Shown: positions 1 to 8,117 of the stretch, piece after piece
Numbering within the stretch: the first letter of the stretch is position 1
Layout of the letters: each line of letters starts with the position of its first letter
DNA from: Bacteroidota bacterium
Lineage (GTDB): Bacteria > Bacteroidota > Bacteroidia > Bacteroidales > Lentimicrobiaceae
Assembly (NCBI GenBank): GCA_023441805.1
Contig: JAEZNO010000041.1
Location: 1 to 64,000, forward strand
DNA length: 64,000 nucleotides
Direction: 5' to 3'
Translations under genes and position numbers: made by a program
Notes under the pieces: model-generated
The model's database searches: none
What the model was told of the DNA's origin: nothing
The model's input: the letters and a program-made list of their open reading frames with translations, nothing else

Positions 1-55
1 CCCTAACCGTCAGCCAACCCTCACCCAACCCTCTCTCAACCCTCATCTAACCTAT
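1..55. repeat. 11-bp tandem repeat (CCAACCCTC family)
   Basis: Five consecutive 11-bp units can be read from base 1: ccctaaccgtc, agccaaccctc, acccaaccctc, tctcaaccctc and atctaacctat. The shared core is CAACCCTC. The array starts at the window edge, so it may extend further upstream. It lies downstream of the stop of the secreted protein encoded on the minus strand. No coding potential is apparent. Confidence 0.7.
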
Positions 56-118
56 GACTTGAAGGTTATTCTTAAAAGAACTAACCAACCAAAGTAAAAA
101 TGGCCTTTAGCTTGCATC

Positions 119-205
119 AGGGGATAACTTTTGAACCATATTGAGCTACATTGAACAAACCTGGTCTTCCTACGACAGTATATATGAAGCTGTAACTGTT
201 TATTG
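119..205 (-). pseudogene. possible relic of a T9SS type-B sorting domain
   Basis: On the minus strand this stretch reads in one frame as ...SYSFIYTVVGRPG, then LFNVAQYGSKVIP and a stop. It resembles the last residues of the neighbouring secreted protein (YIYMVSYKDQAGVS, then NIKRGSVMLLD and a stop). At DNA level the core CCTGGTCTT..TACGA.A..ATATA at 160-184 matches 299-323, offset by 138-139 bp. The frame is open for only about 28 codons and is preceded by TAA. It looks like the worn end of a duplicated gene, but it is short and chance similarity is possible. Confidence 0.3.
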
Positions 206-251
206 AATGTTATACCATTATTTGAGTAGAGGAGGCAAAGAAGAGATTCCC

Positions 252-2261
252 TTAATCTAACAACATAACTGAGCCTCTTTTTATATTGCTTACACCAGCC
301 TGGTCTTTGTACGAGACCATATAAATGTAAATTCCCTGCTGTATATCTCCGTTTACTTTGCCATCCCAGCCTTCGAGAATATTATTAGTCTCAAAAACCA
401 ATTGTCCCCAACGATTATAGATTGTCAACAAGTAAGATTCTGAATCAACATTTTTCATTACAGGCCGGAACACTTTATTGTATCCCATCGGACGAAAGGC
501 TGTAGGGATATCAACTTTAGCATCTCTTGAAAGAAGTACCTCATTTGAATTGACTATGGTTCCATCTGTATTCAGGGCTGAAACAATATAAGTAGTCTTC
601 AGGGCTTCCGAATTATCTGTTTCAAAATAGTTAGTTGTTCCCAGTAAAATAATAACCGGATATCCTGCTACCAGTACACCATCATTATATTTCCTAACTT
701 GATATTCTGTCAGTTCTGATCCCCATCCAATAAGATCATTCCATAACAACGAAACATCAGTTTCGTTAGTGACACCAATTTGTAAAAGTATAGAATTAAA
801 TTCCTGAGTTTCAGCAATGATATTGCCACAAGAATCTAATGCCTGAACGTTGTAGGTATAGGATGATTGGTCAACATCAAGGTCTTTTGCATCTTCAAAT
901 GTCAATATTCCCGTTGGATTCCACGGTACAGTTTCGATCATGTCAATTTCACCATCTGATGATCTGAATATCAGCACTTCAACCGGCACATCCTGAGGTT
1001 CAGACTTTACAGTTAACGTAATGAATGAATCATCTGTAACAGTTACGTAGTTAATCACAAAATCAGTGACTATCCTTGGATTTGGCAAAAGTGATAACTC
1101 ACAACTATGTGAAATAAGCGTATTATCTTCATTAATCGCTGCAACTCTATACTTAACTTCAATGCCGGGATCGAGCATATCCTTATCCAGATATTGCAAT
1201 TCGGCACCTGAGGCCGGTACGTCGGCTATATCAATAAATGGACCTCCATTAATTGATCTTTCTACTTTATATTTGGCAACAGGTGGCTCCATATTATTAT
1301 AGGAATTCCAGTAAAGTGAAGCCTTCCTTTCGCAAAGCTGATCTGTATTACCTATTAAATTTATTGTACTGTGAGGATACTTATAATTAATGGTACCGGG
1401 ACTTGGGTTGCCACATTCATCCAAAGCCCTTACTACATACGTAATGCTTTCATCGCATGCATTCAGAAAATTGGGGTCACTTATGTAATTATCAATGAAA
1501 GTATTAGATGCAGGATTAGGTATAGTCTGATAAACAAAAAATGAAGGGCCTATTTGGCGCTCAATGACAATTGATTCTACATCATTGCTTGGACTGGGTT
1601 CCCAATGTACTTCGGCAAATCCGTTCTCAATTGTCACAATCTTTAGTTTTGGATCTTTTGGTGCTGTTTTATCCTGAAGCAGATCACTAACAACATTTGA
1701 TTTTGCAGGACAAGCACCATGTTCTATCTTATAATAAAGTGTTGTGGGAGAGCATATTCTGCTAATGGTATCAAAATACTCAAATGTTGATGAAGTTGCC
1801 AGGAATTGAAAGTTCACATTGTCATCTGACCTTAATATTGTGTATTCCATATTAGGATCCCCCTGGGAATTCCAGTCGAGTTTAGCCACTCCCCCTGTTA
1901 TATCAACTGCAACTCTTAATAGAATAGTCTCCAGATGATTTGACTGTTCGGATTGGGAAGATGGGGAATAGTTAAATGTTCGGAGGAAAAACTCATATCT
2001 AGTTGTTGTTACATTTGGAACGGTTATATTGGTAGTATTGGTTGAATTTGGATAATCAACAATGGTAAAAGGCCCACCGGCAGGGCCATAGAATAATCTG
2101 AAACCATCAAACGGAGCGGTGGGAATTTCCCATGAGACTTCAACTGTAGTAGGATTAACAATTGACACACATGAAAGTACAGGTTGAGGTTGCGCACCTG
2201 AAGGCGGGGTACAGAATAAAAGTAAAGAGCTCAAAATCAACCAGCCAAATAGACGCTCCAT
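252..2261 (-). CDS. secreted fibronectin-III-like protein with T9SS type-B sorting domain
   Basis: This encodes a secreted protein of about 669 residues. I start it at the ATG at 2261, because that places a classic signal peptide (MERLFGWLILSSLLLF, then a cleavage-like GAQ) at the N-terminus. A longer reading from 2315 would put an 18-residue charged leader before it. The body is a run of beta-sandwich, fibronectin-III-like repeats with recurring patterns such as VSWEIP, LDWNSQG, VHWEPSPS, LYWNSYN and LLWNDL. The last 80 or so residues (IPTAFRP...LTIYNRWGQLVFE...GWDGKVNGD...GIYIYMVSYKD) form a gliding-motility-associated (CHU_C, type-B) C-terminal domain. In this family that domain directs secretion by the type IX system and surface attachment. 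No enzyme domain is visible; an adhesin or structural role is inference. Confidence 0.85.
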   Translation of the reverse strand: MERLFGWLILSSLLLFCTPPSGAQPQPVLSCVSIVNPTTVEVSWEIPTAPFDGFRLFYGPAGGPFTIVDYPNSTNTTNITVPNVTTTRYEFFLRTFNYSPSSQSEQSNHLETILLRVAVDITGGVAKLDWNSQGDPNMEYTILRSDDNVNFQFLATSSTFEYFDTISRICSPTTLYYKIEHGACPAKSNVVSDLLQDKTAPKDPKLKIVTIENGFAEVHWEPSPSNDVESIVIERQIGPSFFVYQTIPNPASNTFIDNYISDPNFLNACDESITYVVRALDECGNPSPGTINYKYPHSTINLIGNTDQLCERKASLYWNSYNNMEPPVAKYKVERSINGGPFIDIADVPASGAELQYLDKDMLDPGIEVKYRVAAINEDNTLISHSCELSLLPNPRIVTDFVINYVTVTDDSFITLTVKSEPQDVPVEVLIFRSSDGEIDMIETVPWNPTGILTFEDAKDLDVDQSSYTYNVQALDSCGNIIAETQEFNSILLQIGVTNETDVSLLWNDLIGWGSELTEYQVRKYNDGVLVAGYPVIILLGTTNYFETDNSEALKTTYIVSALNTDGTIVNSNEVLLSRDAKVDIPTAFRPMGYNKVFRPVMKNVDSESYLLTIYNRWGQLVFETNNILEGWDGKVNGDIQQGIYIYMVSYKDQAGVSNIKRGSVMLLD

Positions 2262-2264
2262 GAT

Positions 2265-2272
2265 CAAATTTA
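2265..2272 (-). promoter_or_regulatory. -7 box (TAAATTTG) of the 252-2261 gene
   Basis: The minus strand reads TAAATTTG, a match to the Bacteroidota -7 consensus TAnnTTTG. It ends only 3 bases before the chosen ATG, so transcription would begin at or next to the start codon. A chance match is possible. Confidence 0.35.
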
Positions 2273-2314
2273 CAATTTTTTTTCTCTCAATTAAGTAAGT
2301 AATGAAATATAACA

Positions 2315-2322
2315 TACTTTTG
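2315..2322 (+). promoter_or_regulatory. -7 box (TACTTTTG) upstream of the 2414 gene
   Basis: The plus strand has TACTTTTG 92 bases upstream of the ATG at 2414. It fits TAnnTTTG, but no clear -33 TTTG is paired with it. The distance implies an 80-base leader. Confidence 0.35.
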
Positions 2323-2413
2323 AAACGCGGGTTCCATGATTTTAGTTAACGTATTCGTCATTAAATAAGTATAATCCAAGAATTATCAATCATCAAACAA
2401 TAAAACCAAATCT

Positions 2414-5400
2414 ATGAAGCTAAGACAACTACTCTTCATCGTACTAGTGTTTATCGCTTTTTCTGCAAAAAGTCAGGATGAGGTATTAAAGCCTTATTCT
2501 ACCGGAACAGGAACTTTCGTTGGCATCAGTAAGCCATTGAGAGATATTCCTCCGATTTCAGAAGAGGAAATGGCGATGATGAAGGAAAAAGCCGATCGCA
2601 AATTATTAAACCCAAGATTGCGTGTCAGAGATTACCCTTATGCTGCAACAGCATTACCAAAAGGGCCTGATCCGGTATGGCAAAAGGAATTCGGAAGCAG
2701 GTCAACAGCAAATGAGCCAACCGTTTATTTAGGACAAACCTCTCCTTATTTTCCACCTGATGATAATGGTACAGTAGGTCCAAATCATTATATGCAAACA
2801 GTAAACACTACTTACGCTATTTACAGGAAAAGCGATGGTGTTAAAGTCGCAGGTCCTACAGCCATGAATCAACTATTTGGCAATGTCCCCGGCTCAAATT
2901 GTAATGATGGTGACCCTATAGTTCTTTATGATGAAATGGCCGATCGCTGGCTTGCTGCTGAGTTTTCACTTTGTGGTAGTCCACAGCGAATGCTGATAGC
3001 TGTTTCAACAACTAATGATCCAACAGGTACCTGGTATCAGTATTCATTTGTGATGAACGGTATGCCCGACTATGAGAAATTTGGCATATGGCACGATGGT
3101 TATTATATGGGTACTAATACCAGCAATGGAACAGATATCTATGTATTCCAAAGAGAAGTAATGTTGAATGGTGGTTCTAATCCGAAAATGGTTTCATTTG
3201 ATAACCAGTGGCGTCCAGGTACAATTGACGGTTTTTCGATGGTACCACCGGTAGATTGTGATGGTCCGGCACCCCCTGCCAATCAACCAGGTATTTTCAT
3301 TGCTCAGCAAGATGATGCTTTCGGTGGATCAAGTGACCAATTATGGATTTATGAACTTGACGTTGATTGGACTAATACTTCAAATTCAACTTTTACCCGC
3401 GTTCAACAATTGACTGTTGAACCTTACGACAGTAATTTTGGAAATAACTGGAATAACATTAAACAACCCGGTACAAGCCAGGAGTTGGATGCTATTCCTC
3501 AAGTAATAATGAACGTTCCGCAATACCGTAACTGGGGCTCTTACCAATCAATAGTATGCTGCCATACAGTTGATGTTGACGGTACTGACCATGCAGGTAT
3601 TCGTTGGTACGAACTTCGTAAAACCGGAAATGAATGGACAGTAAGGCAACAAGGAACTTATGCACCTGATCAACATTCAAGATGGATGGGATCAATAATG
3701 ATGAACGGTAGTAAAGAATTGGCTCTCGGTTATTCAATTTCAAGTTCCACTGAATATCCCGGAATCAGATTCACCGGTCAATCACAGGAAGCTTACGAAG
3801 CAGCATCAGGTATTATGGATGAGCCTGAAGGAATTATACACCTTGGTACTGCATCTCAATCAGGCGGTAACAGGTGGGGTGACTATTCTTTATTGAGTGT
3901 TGACCCTGTGGATGATGAAACTTTCTGGTACACTAACCAATATGAAAGCGGTGGTAAGAAAACAAAGTTCGCTTCTTTCCAGATCGGACCTCTGGGGCCG
4001 GCTATTGCTTATCTTGCAGACAACAATTTGCCATGCTTAAATCAACCGGTTCAATTTACTGATATGTCAGGTGGTTCACCAACTTCATGGTTGTGGACAT
4101 TTTCACCAAATACAGTAACTTTCCTTGAAGGAACTAGTGCGACATCACAACATCCTCTGGTTCAGTTTAATGCTTATGGTAATTACGATGTGACACTTGA
4201 AGCAACTAATGAGGCAGGAACCACTAATCTTACTATGCCGGGTTACATATCAGTAAATGAAGTCAATCCTAATTTCAGTGCATCTAATCTCTCAGTTGTA
4301 GTAAATAATCCTGTTACATTCACTGATCTATCAAGTTGTGACGTGAAGTCATATCACTGGGACTTTGGTGCTGATGCTACCCCGGCAACTGCAAATACTG
4401 CCGGTCCTCATCAGGTAATTTACAGCACAATAGGACCAAAAACGATTACATTAACTATCAACGATGAGTTTACTGAAACCAAAACCAATTATATCACAGT
4501 TATTGATGACAACTTTGTAATGAATAACACCTCAATCTATACATGTACAGGTACATTCATGGATCCGGGTGGAAATTACAATTATGGCAATAATCAGAGC
4601 TTCTCTACTACATTCTATCCATCATCCGATGGACAAGTGTCAGTAACTTTTACATCTTTTGACCTTGAAGAATCTGCAAACTGTACTAACGACTATCTGA
4701 TGGTATATAATGGACGTAATGCATTTGCTCCCTTATTAGGAAAATTCTGTGGTACTGACAATCCCGGAACTTTAACTGCCAACAATAGTTATGGTGCTTT
4801 AACATTCATTTTCAAGAGCAACTCAAACATTACTTCAAGTGGCTGGTCTGCTGACATTGCTTGTGTTTCTGCTGTTATCAATCCTGAAGTGCTGAATGCT
4901 GTAACTTACACTGATACACAGATTGACCTTAACTGGACATTGAATCCGTCAAATGACAATGTAATGCTTGTTTGGTCAGCCGATAATCTTTTTGGCACTC
5001 CGGCTTCAGGTACAGTTTATAATGTAGGTGATGTAATTCCGGGAGGTGGAACAGTACTATACAGTGGTAATGGAACTTCATTCAGCCACATGGCTTTGAA
5101 CCCCGCTACTGTATACTATTACAAAATTTACTCTGTAAATCCTGAAACACTTTACTCAGGAGGAGTAACAGCCACTGCTACTACATTAGCCGAGCCTCCG
5201 GCATTGAGCATTGATCCTTTATTGCTGAATGCAGATTACGAAGCCGGATCTTCAAACTTTAATATTACTACCAATACTGTTTGGACAGCCTTTACATCAG
5301 ATGATTGGATTACAATCACCGAGAGCGGTTCAGGAAGTGGAGTCCTAACAGTAAATTATCCCGAAAACACTGTTGCTATGGAAAGGATAGCAACAATAAC

Positions 5401-6505
5401 GGTCACTGTATTAAGCCTTGAGCCAATAGTTTTGAATCTCGTGCAGGCTGCTGCTCCGGCATTCATTAACTTAACTCCATTGAGTTTCAATGTAGGTACA
5501 GCTGCCGGTTCAGCTGATGTAGTAGTAAGTTCTAATGCACCATGGACTGCTATAAGTGATGCATCATGGTGTGTACCAACCCCATCAGGTATTGGCAATG
5601 GCATAATCACTCTTCAGTATGAAGAAAATATACGTGCAGAAGTTCGTACAGCTAATATTACAGTAGAAGTTCCAGGTCTTGGAACAACAATTGTTACTCT
5701 CACACAGGATGCAGCACCTGCAGTACTGAGTATTGAGCCTCCATTAGCTGAAGTTTCAAACCTGGCAGGAAGTGTTGACTTTAACATATCAGCTAATTTT
5801 AACTGGATTGCTACAACTGATGCACCATGGATTACAATTCCTACCAACGGAACCGGTAATCTTCTGATGAATGTTACTTATACTGAAAACATGCTGCTTG
5901 AGTCACGTTCTGCTACTATTACTATCAGCGGTAACGAGCTTCAGAAAGAGGCCAGTATAATCCAGGCAGCCGGTGAACCTGTGGTATATGTCAGCCCCGA
6001 ATCTATTGAAGTTGGATATCTCGCAGGAAGCACATCACTTACTGTAACTTCGAATACCGACTGGACAGCAACAAAAGATGCTGAATGGCTAACAATAACC
6101 GAATCAGGCAGTGGAAACGGAACCATAGAAGTTACTTACACTGAGAACCCTGTATACGAAGACAGAACAGCTGTCATCTCCATTTCGATTGGTTCAGGTA
6201 ACCCTGTACTGGTGAATGTTACTCAGCATGCTTCGGAAGTCGGTATACCGGAAAACGAACAGGATGGTTTGAGAATTTATCCAAATCCTGCAAAGAATGT
6301 GTTCGTGATTGAGGCAAACACAAGTATCCACCCTGTTATGGAGGTAAGACTTGCTGATCAGACCGGTGTAACCGTTCTTACACAAACCTGCAAAGGCAAG
6401 GATCGTTATACATTTGATATCAGTGATCTTGCAGCCGGTACTTATACTCTAAACATTAAATCAAATGAAAAGAGTATATCCAGAAAGGTTGTTGTAGTTA
6501 AATAA
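2414..6505 (+). CDS. large secreted multidomain protein (PKD, CUB-like, four BACON-like repeats, T9SS type-A tail)
   Basis: This is a 1363-residue secreted protein with a signal peptide at residues 1-20 (MKLRQLLFIVLVFIAFSAKS). Residues 100-525 have a beta-propeller-like character without an assignable catalytic motif (NGTVGPNHYMQ, DRWLAAEF, RWGDYS). Two PKD-like domains follow at about 529-615 and 618-700. A CUB-like domain lies at 710-818, with cysteines in CTGTF, NCTNDY, FCGT and IACV. A fibronectin-like segment covers 826-928. Four BACON-like repeats lie at about 930-1012, 1015-1100, 1103-1185 and 1190-1275, each with an NxxWTA...DAxWxT core and a TVxYxEN...R strand. The C-terminal 80 residues (LRIYPNPAKN...AAGTYTLNIKS) are a T9SS type-A sorting domain. 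BACON and PKD domains usually bind carbohydrate or protein; the target is unknown. The gene is divergent from the type-B cargo gene upstream. Confidence 0.85.
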   Translation: MKLRQLLFIVLVFIAFSAKSQDEVLKPYSTGTGTFVGISKPLRDIPPISEEEMAMMKEKADRKLLNPRLRVRDYPYAATALPKGPDPVWQKEFGSRSTANEPTVYLGQTSPYFPPDDNGTVGPNHYMQTVNTTYAIYRKSDGVKVAGPTAMNQLFGNVPGSNCNDGDPIVLYDEMADRWLAAEFSLCGSPQRMLIAVSTTNDPTGTWYQYSFVMNGMPDYEKFGIWHDGYYMGTNTSNGTDIYVFQREVMLNGGSNPKMVSFDNQWRPGTIDGFSMVPPVDCDGPAPPANQPGIFIAQQDDAFGGSSDQLWIYELDVDWTNTSNSTFTRVQQLTVEPYDSNFGNNWNNIKQPGTSQELDAIPQVIMNVPQYRNWGSYQSIVCCHTVDVDGTDHAGIRWYELRKTGNEWTVRQQGTYAPDQHSRWMGSIMMNGSKELALGYSISSSTEYPGIRFTGQSQEAYEAASGIMDEPEGIIHLGTASQSGGNRWGDYSLLSVDPVDDETFWYTNQYESGGKKTKFASFQIGPLGPAIAYLADNNLPCLNQPVQFTDMSGGSPTSWLWTFSPNTVTFLEGTSATSQHPLVQFNAYGNYDVTLEATNEAGTTNLTMPGYISVNEVNPNFSASNLSVVVNNPVTFTDLSSCDVKSYHWDFGADATPATANTAGPHQVIYSTIGPKTITLTINDEFTETKTNYITVIDDNFVMNNTSIYTCTGTFMDPGGNYNYGNNQSFSTTFYPSSDGQVSVTFTSFDLEESANCTNDYLMVYNGRNAFAPLLGKFCGTDNPGTLTANNSYGALTFIFKSNSNITSSGWSADIACVSAVINPEVLNAVTYTDTQIDLNWTLNPSNDNVMLVWSADNLFGTPASGTVYNVGDVIPGGGTVLYSGNGTSFSHMALNPATVYYYKIYSVNPETLYSGGVTATATTLAEPPALSIDPLLLNADYEAGSSNFNITTNTVWTAFTSDDWITITESGSGSGVLTVNYPENTVAMERIATITVTVLSLEPIVLNLVQAAAPAFINLTPLSFNVGTAAGSADVVVSSNAPWTAISDASWCVPTPSGIGNGIITLQYEENIRAEVRTANITVEVPGLGTTIVTLTQDAAPAVLSIEPPLAEVSNLAGSVDFNISANFNWIATTDAPWITIPTNGTGNLLMNVTYTENMLLESRSATITISGNELQKEASIIQAAGEPVVYVSPESIEVGYLAGSTSLTVTSNTDWTATKDAEWLTITESGSGNGTIEVTYTENPVYEDRTAVISISIGSGNPVLVNVTQHASEVGIPENEQDGLRIYPNPAKNVFVIEANTSIHPVMEVRLADQTGVTVLTQTCKGKDRYTFDISDLAAGTYTLNIKSNEKSISRKVVVVK

Positions 6506-6563
6506 AACTGCATGCCCTGACAACAGCATCATTAATTGAATGTCTGTTTAACCAATATCATAA

Positions 6564-6597
6564 AAGAGGCTGTCTCAAAAGGACGGCCTCTTTTTTT
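6564..6597 (+). terminator. rho-independent terminator (AAGAGGCTGTC family)
   Basis: An 11-bp stem, AAGAGGCTGTC / GACGGCCTCTT with one G-U pair and loop TCAAAAG, is followed by a T-run, 59 bases after the stop at 6505. The same hairpin recurs almost base for base at 29636-29670. Confidence 0.85.
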
Positions 6598-6649
6598 ATT
6601 GGCTTTACAGTTTATAATTATTTCTATCTCAACAAATGACGTTAAGATT

Positions 6650-6679
6650 TTTGCTAATGAATTGTAATCTTTACCTTTG
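6650..6679 (+). promoter_or_regulatory. glyA promoter (TTTG-N18-TACCTTTG)
   Basis: A TTTG at 6650-6653 and TACCTTTG at 6672-6679 are 18 bases apart, matching the Bacteroidota -33/-7 arrangement. The -7 box ends 35 bases before the glyA ATG. Confidence 0.7.
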
Positions 6680-6714
6680 CCACACGAAATAAAAACTTTA
6701 AACAAATATATGCC

Positions 6715-7995
6715 ATGAAAAAAGACAGGCAGGTTTTCGACCTCATAAAGCAGGAAAAGGAACGACAGATGCATGGTATTGAGTTGATTGCATCAGAGAA
6801 TTTTGTTAGTCAACAGGTACTTGATGCAATGGGCTCAGTATTAACCAATAAATATGCTGAAGGATATCCGGGCAAACGCTACTATGGCGGTTGTCAGATA
6901 GTTGACCAAACAGAACAACTTGCAATTGACAGAGCTAAAGCGCTTTTTGGAGCTGAGTGGGCAAATGTGCAACCTCATTCAGGAGCTCAGGCAAATATGG
7001 CTGTACTAATGTCGGTACTTAAACCAGGTGATACATTTATGGGCTTGAATCTTGCACATGGAGGTCACTTGTCGCACGGTTCACCTGTAAACTCTTCAGG
7101 TATTCTGTATAATGTTGTTGCATATGGAGTAGAAGAAGAGACCGGAACCATCAACTACGATAAGATGGAAACCGTTGCTCTGGAAACAAAACCTAAACTT
7201 ATCATCGCCGGTGCCAGTGCTTACTCACGCGACTGGGATTTCAAGAGAATGCGTGAAATTGCCGATAAAATTGGTGCAATCCTCATGGCCGACATAGCTC
7301 ATCCTGCCGGTCTTATTGCACGCGGTTTGCTTAACGATCCGATTCCTTATTGCCATATAGTTACAACTACAACTCATAAGACTCTAAGAGGACCACGTGG
7401 AGGATTAATTCTTATTGGAAAGGATTTTGAAAATCCATGGGGTATTAAGACGCCAAAAGGTGAGACTAAGATGATGTCGGCTATCATTGATTCGGCTGTG
7501 TTCCCCGGAGTACAGGGTGGACCACTTGAACATGTAATTGCTGCAAAGGCTGTTGCATTTGGTGAGGCTCTCTCCGACGAGTTTATGGAGTATATTATCC
7601 AGGTTAAGAAGAATGCCCAAGTGATGTCAAAAGCATTTGTTGATAAGGGTTACCATGTTATTTCTGGAGGTACTGATAACCATCTGATGCTTATAGATCT
7701 TCGCTCTAAGTTCCCGGATTTAACCGGTAAAGTTGCTGAAAACACTCTGGTTAAAGCTGATATAACAATCAATAAGAATATGGTTCCTTTCGATAGCCGC
7801 TCTCCATTCACAACATCCGGTATCCGCGTTGGTACTCCTGCTGTGACTACAAGAGGATTGAAAGAAACCCACATGGAATACATCGTGAATCTGATTGACG
7901 AGGTTCTCAGTAACATTGACAATGAATCAGTTATCGATTCTGTGAAAGAGAGAGTCAATGATATGATGGCAGGATTCCCGCTATTTGCATGGTAA
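6715..7995 (+). CDS. glyA: serine hydroxymethyltransferase
   Basis: GlyA is a cytosolic PLP enzyme that interconverts serine plus tetrahydrofolate with glycine plus 5,10-methylene-THF, the main source of one-carbon units. The protein is 426 residues, normal for the family. It begins with the typical ELIASENF segment (about 23-30). YAEGYPGKRYYGG lies at 47-59 and HGGHLSHG at 115-122. The PLP-binding lysine sits in TTTTHKTLRGPRGG, at about K222. The C-terminal RVGTPAVTTRG motif is also present. It stands alone between a plus-strand terminator and a bidirectional terminator, with its own promoter box, so it is probably monocistronic. Confidence 0.97.
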   Translation: MKKDRQVFDLIKQEKERQMHGIELIASENFVSQQVLDAMGSVLTNKYAEGYPGKRYYGGCQIVDQTEQLAIDRAKALFGAEWANVQPHSGAQANMAVLMSVLKPGDTFMGLNLAHGGHLSHGSPVNSSGILYNVVAYGVEEETGTINYDKMETVALETKPKLIIAGASAYSRDWDFKRMREIADKIGAILMADIAHPAGLIARGLLNDPIPYCHIVTTTTHKTLRGPRGGLILIGKDFENPWGIKTPKGETKMMSAIIDSAVFPGVQGGPLEHVIAAKAVAFGEALSDEFMEYIIQVKKNAQVMSKAFVDKGYHVISGGTDNHLMLIDLRSKFPDLTGKVAENTLVKADITINKNMVPFDSRSPFTTSGIRVGTPAVTTRGLKETHMEYIVNLIDEVLSNIDNESVIDSVKERVNDMMAGFPLFAW

Positions 7996-8023
7996 ATTAA
8001 CTTATAGCTTAAAAGTCATAGGC

Positions 8024-8055
8024 AAAAAGAGCTGTGGAAAGCAGCTCTTTTTTTT
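8024..8055. terminator. bidirectional terminator between glyA and the antiporter gene
   Basis: An 11-bp perfect stem AAAAAGAGCTG / CAGCTCTTTTT with a 7-base loop has a T-run on the plus side and an A-run on the other. It sits between convergent genes and can serve both. Confidence 0.8.
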
Positions 8056-8117
8056 ATTTCTTAATCATTGCAATTAATCCCTATTTTGTATTCTAATACC
8101 TGCCACTGATTATGTTC

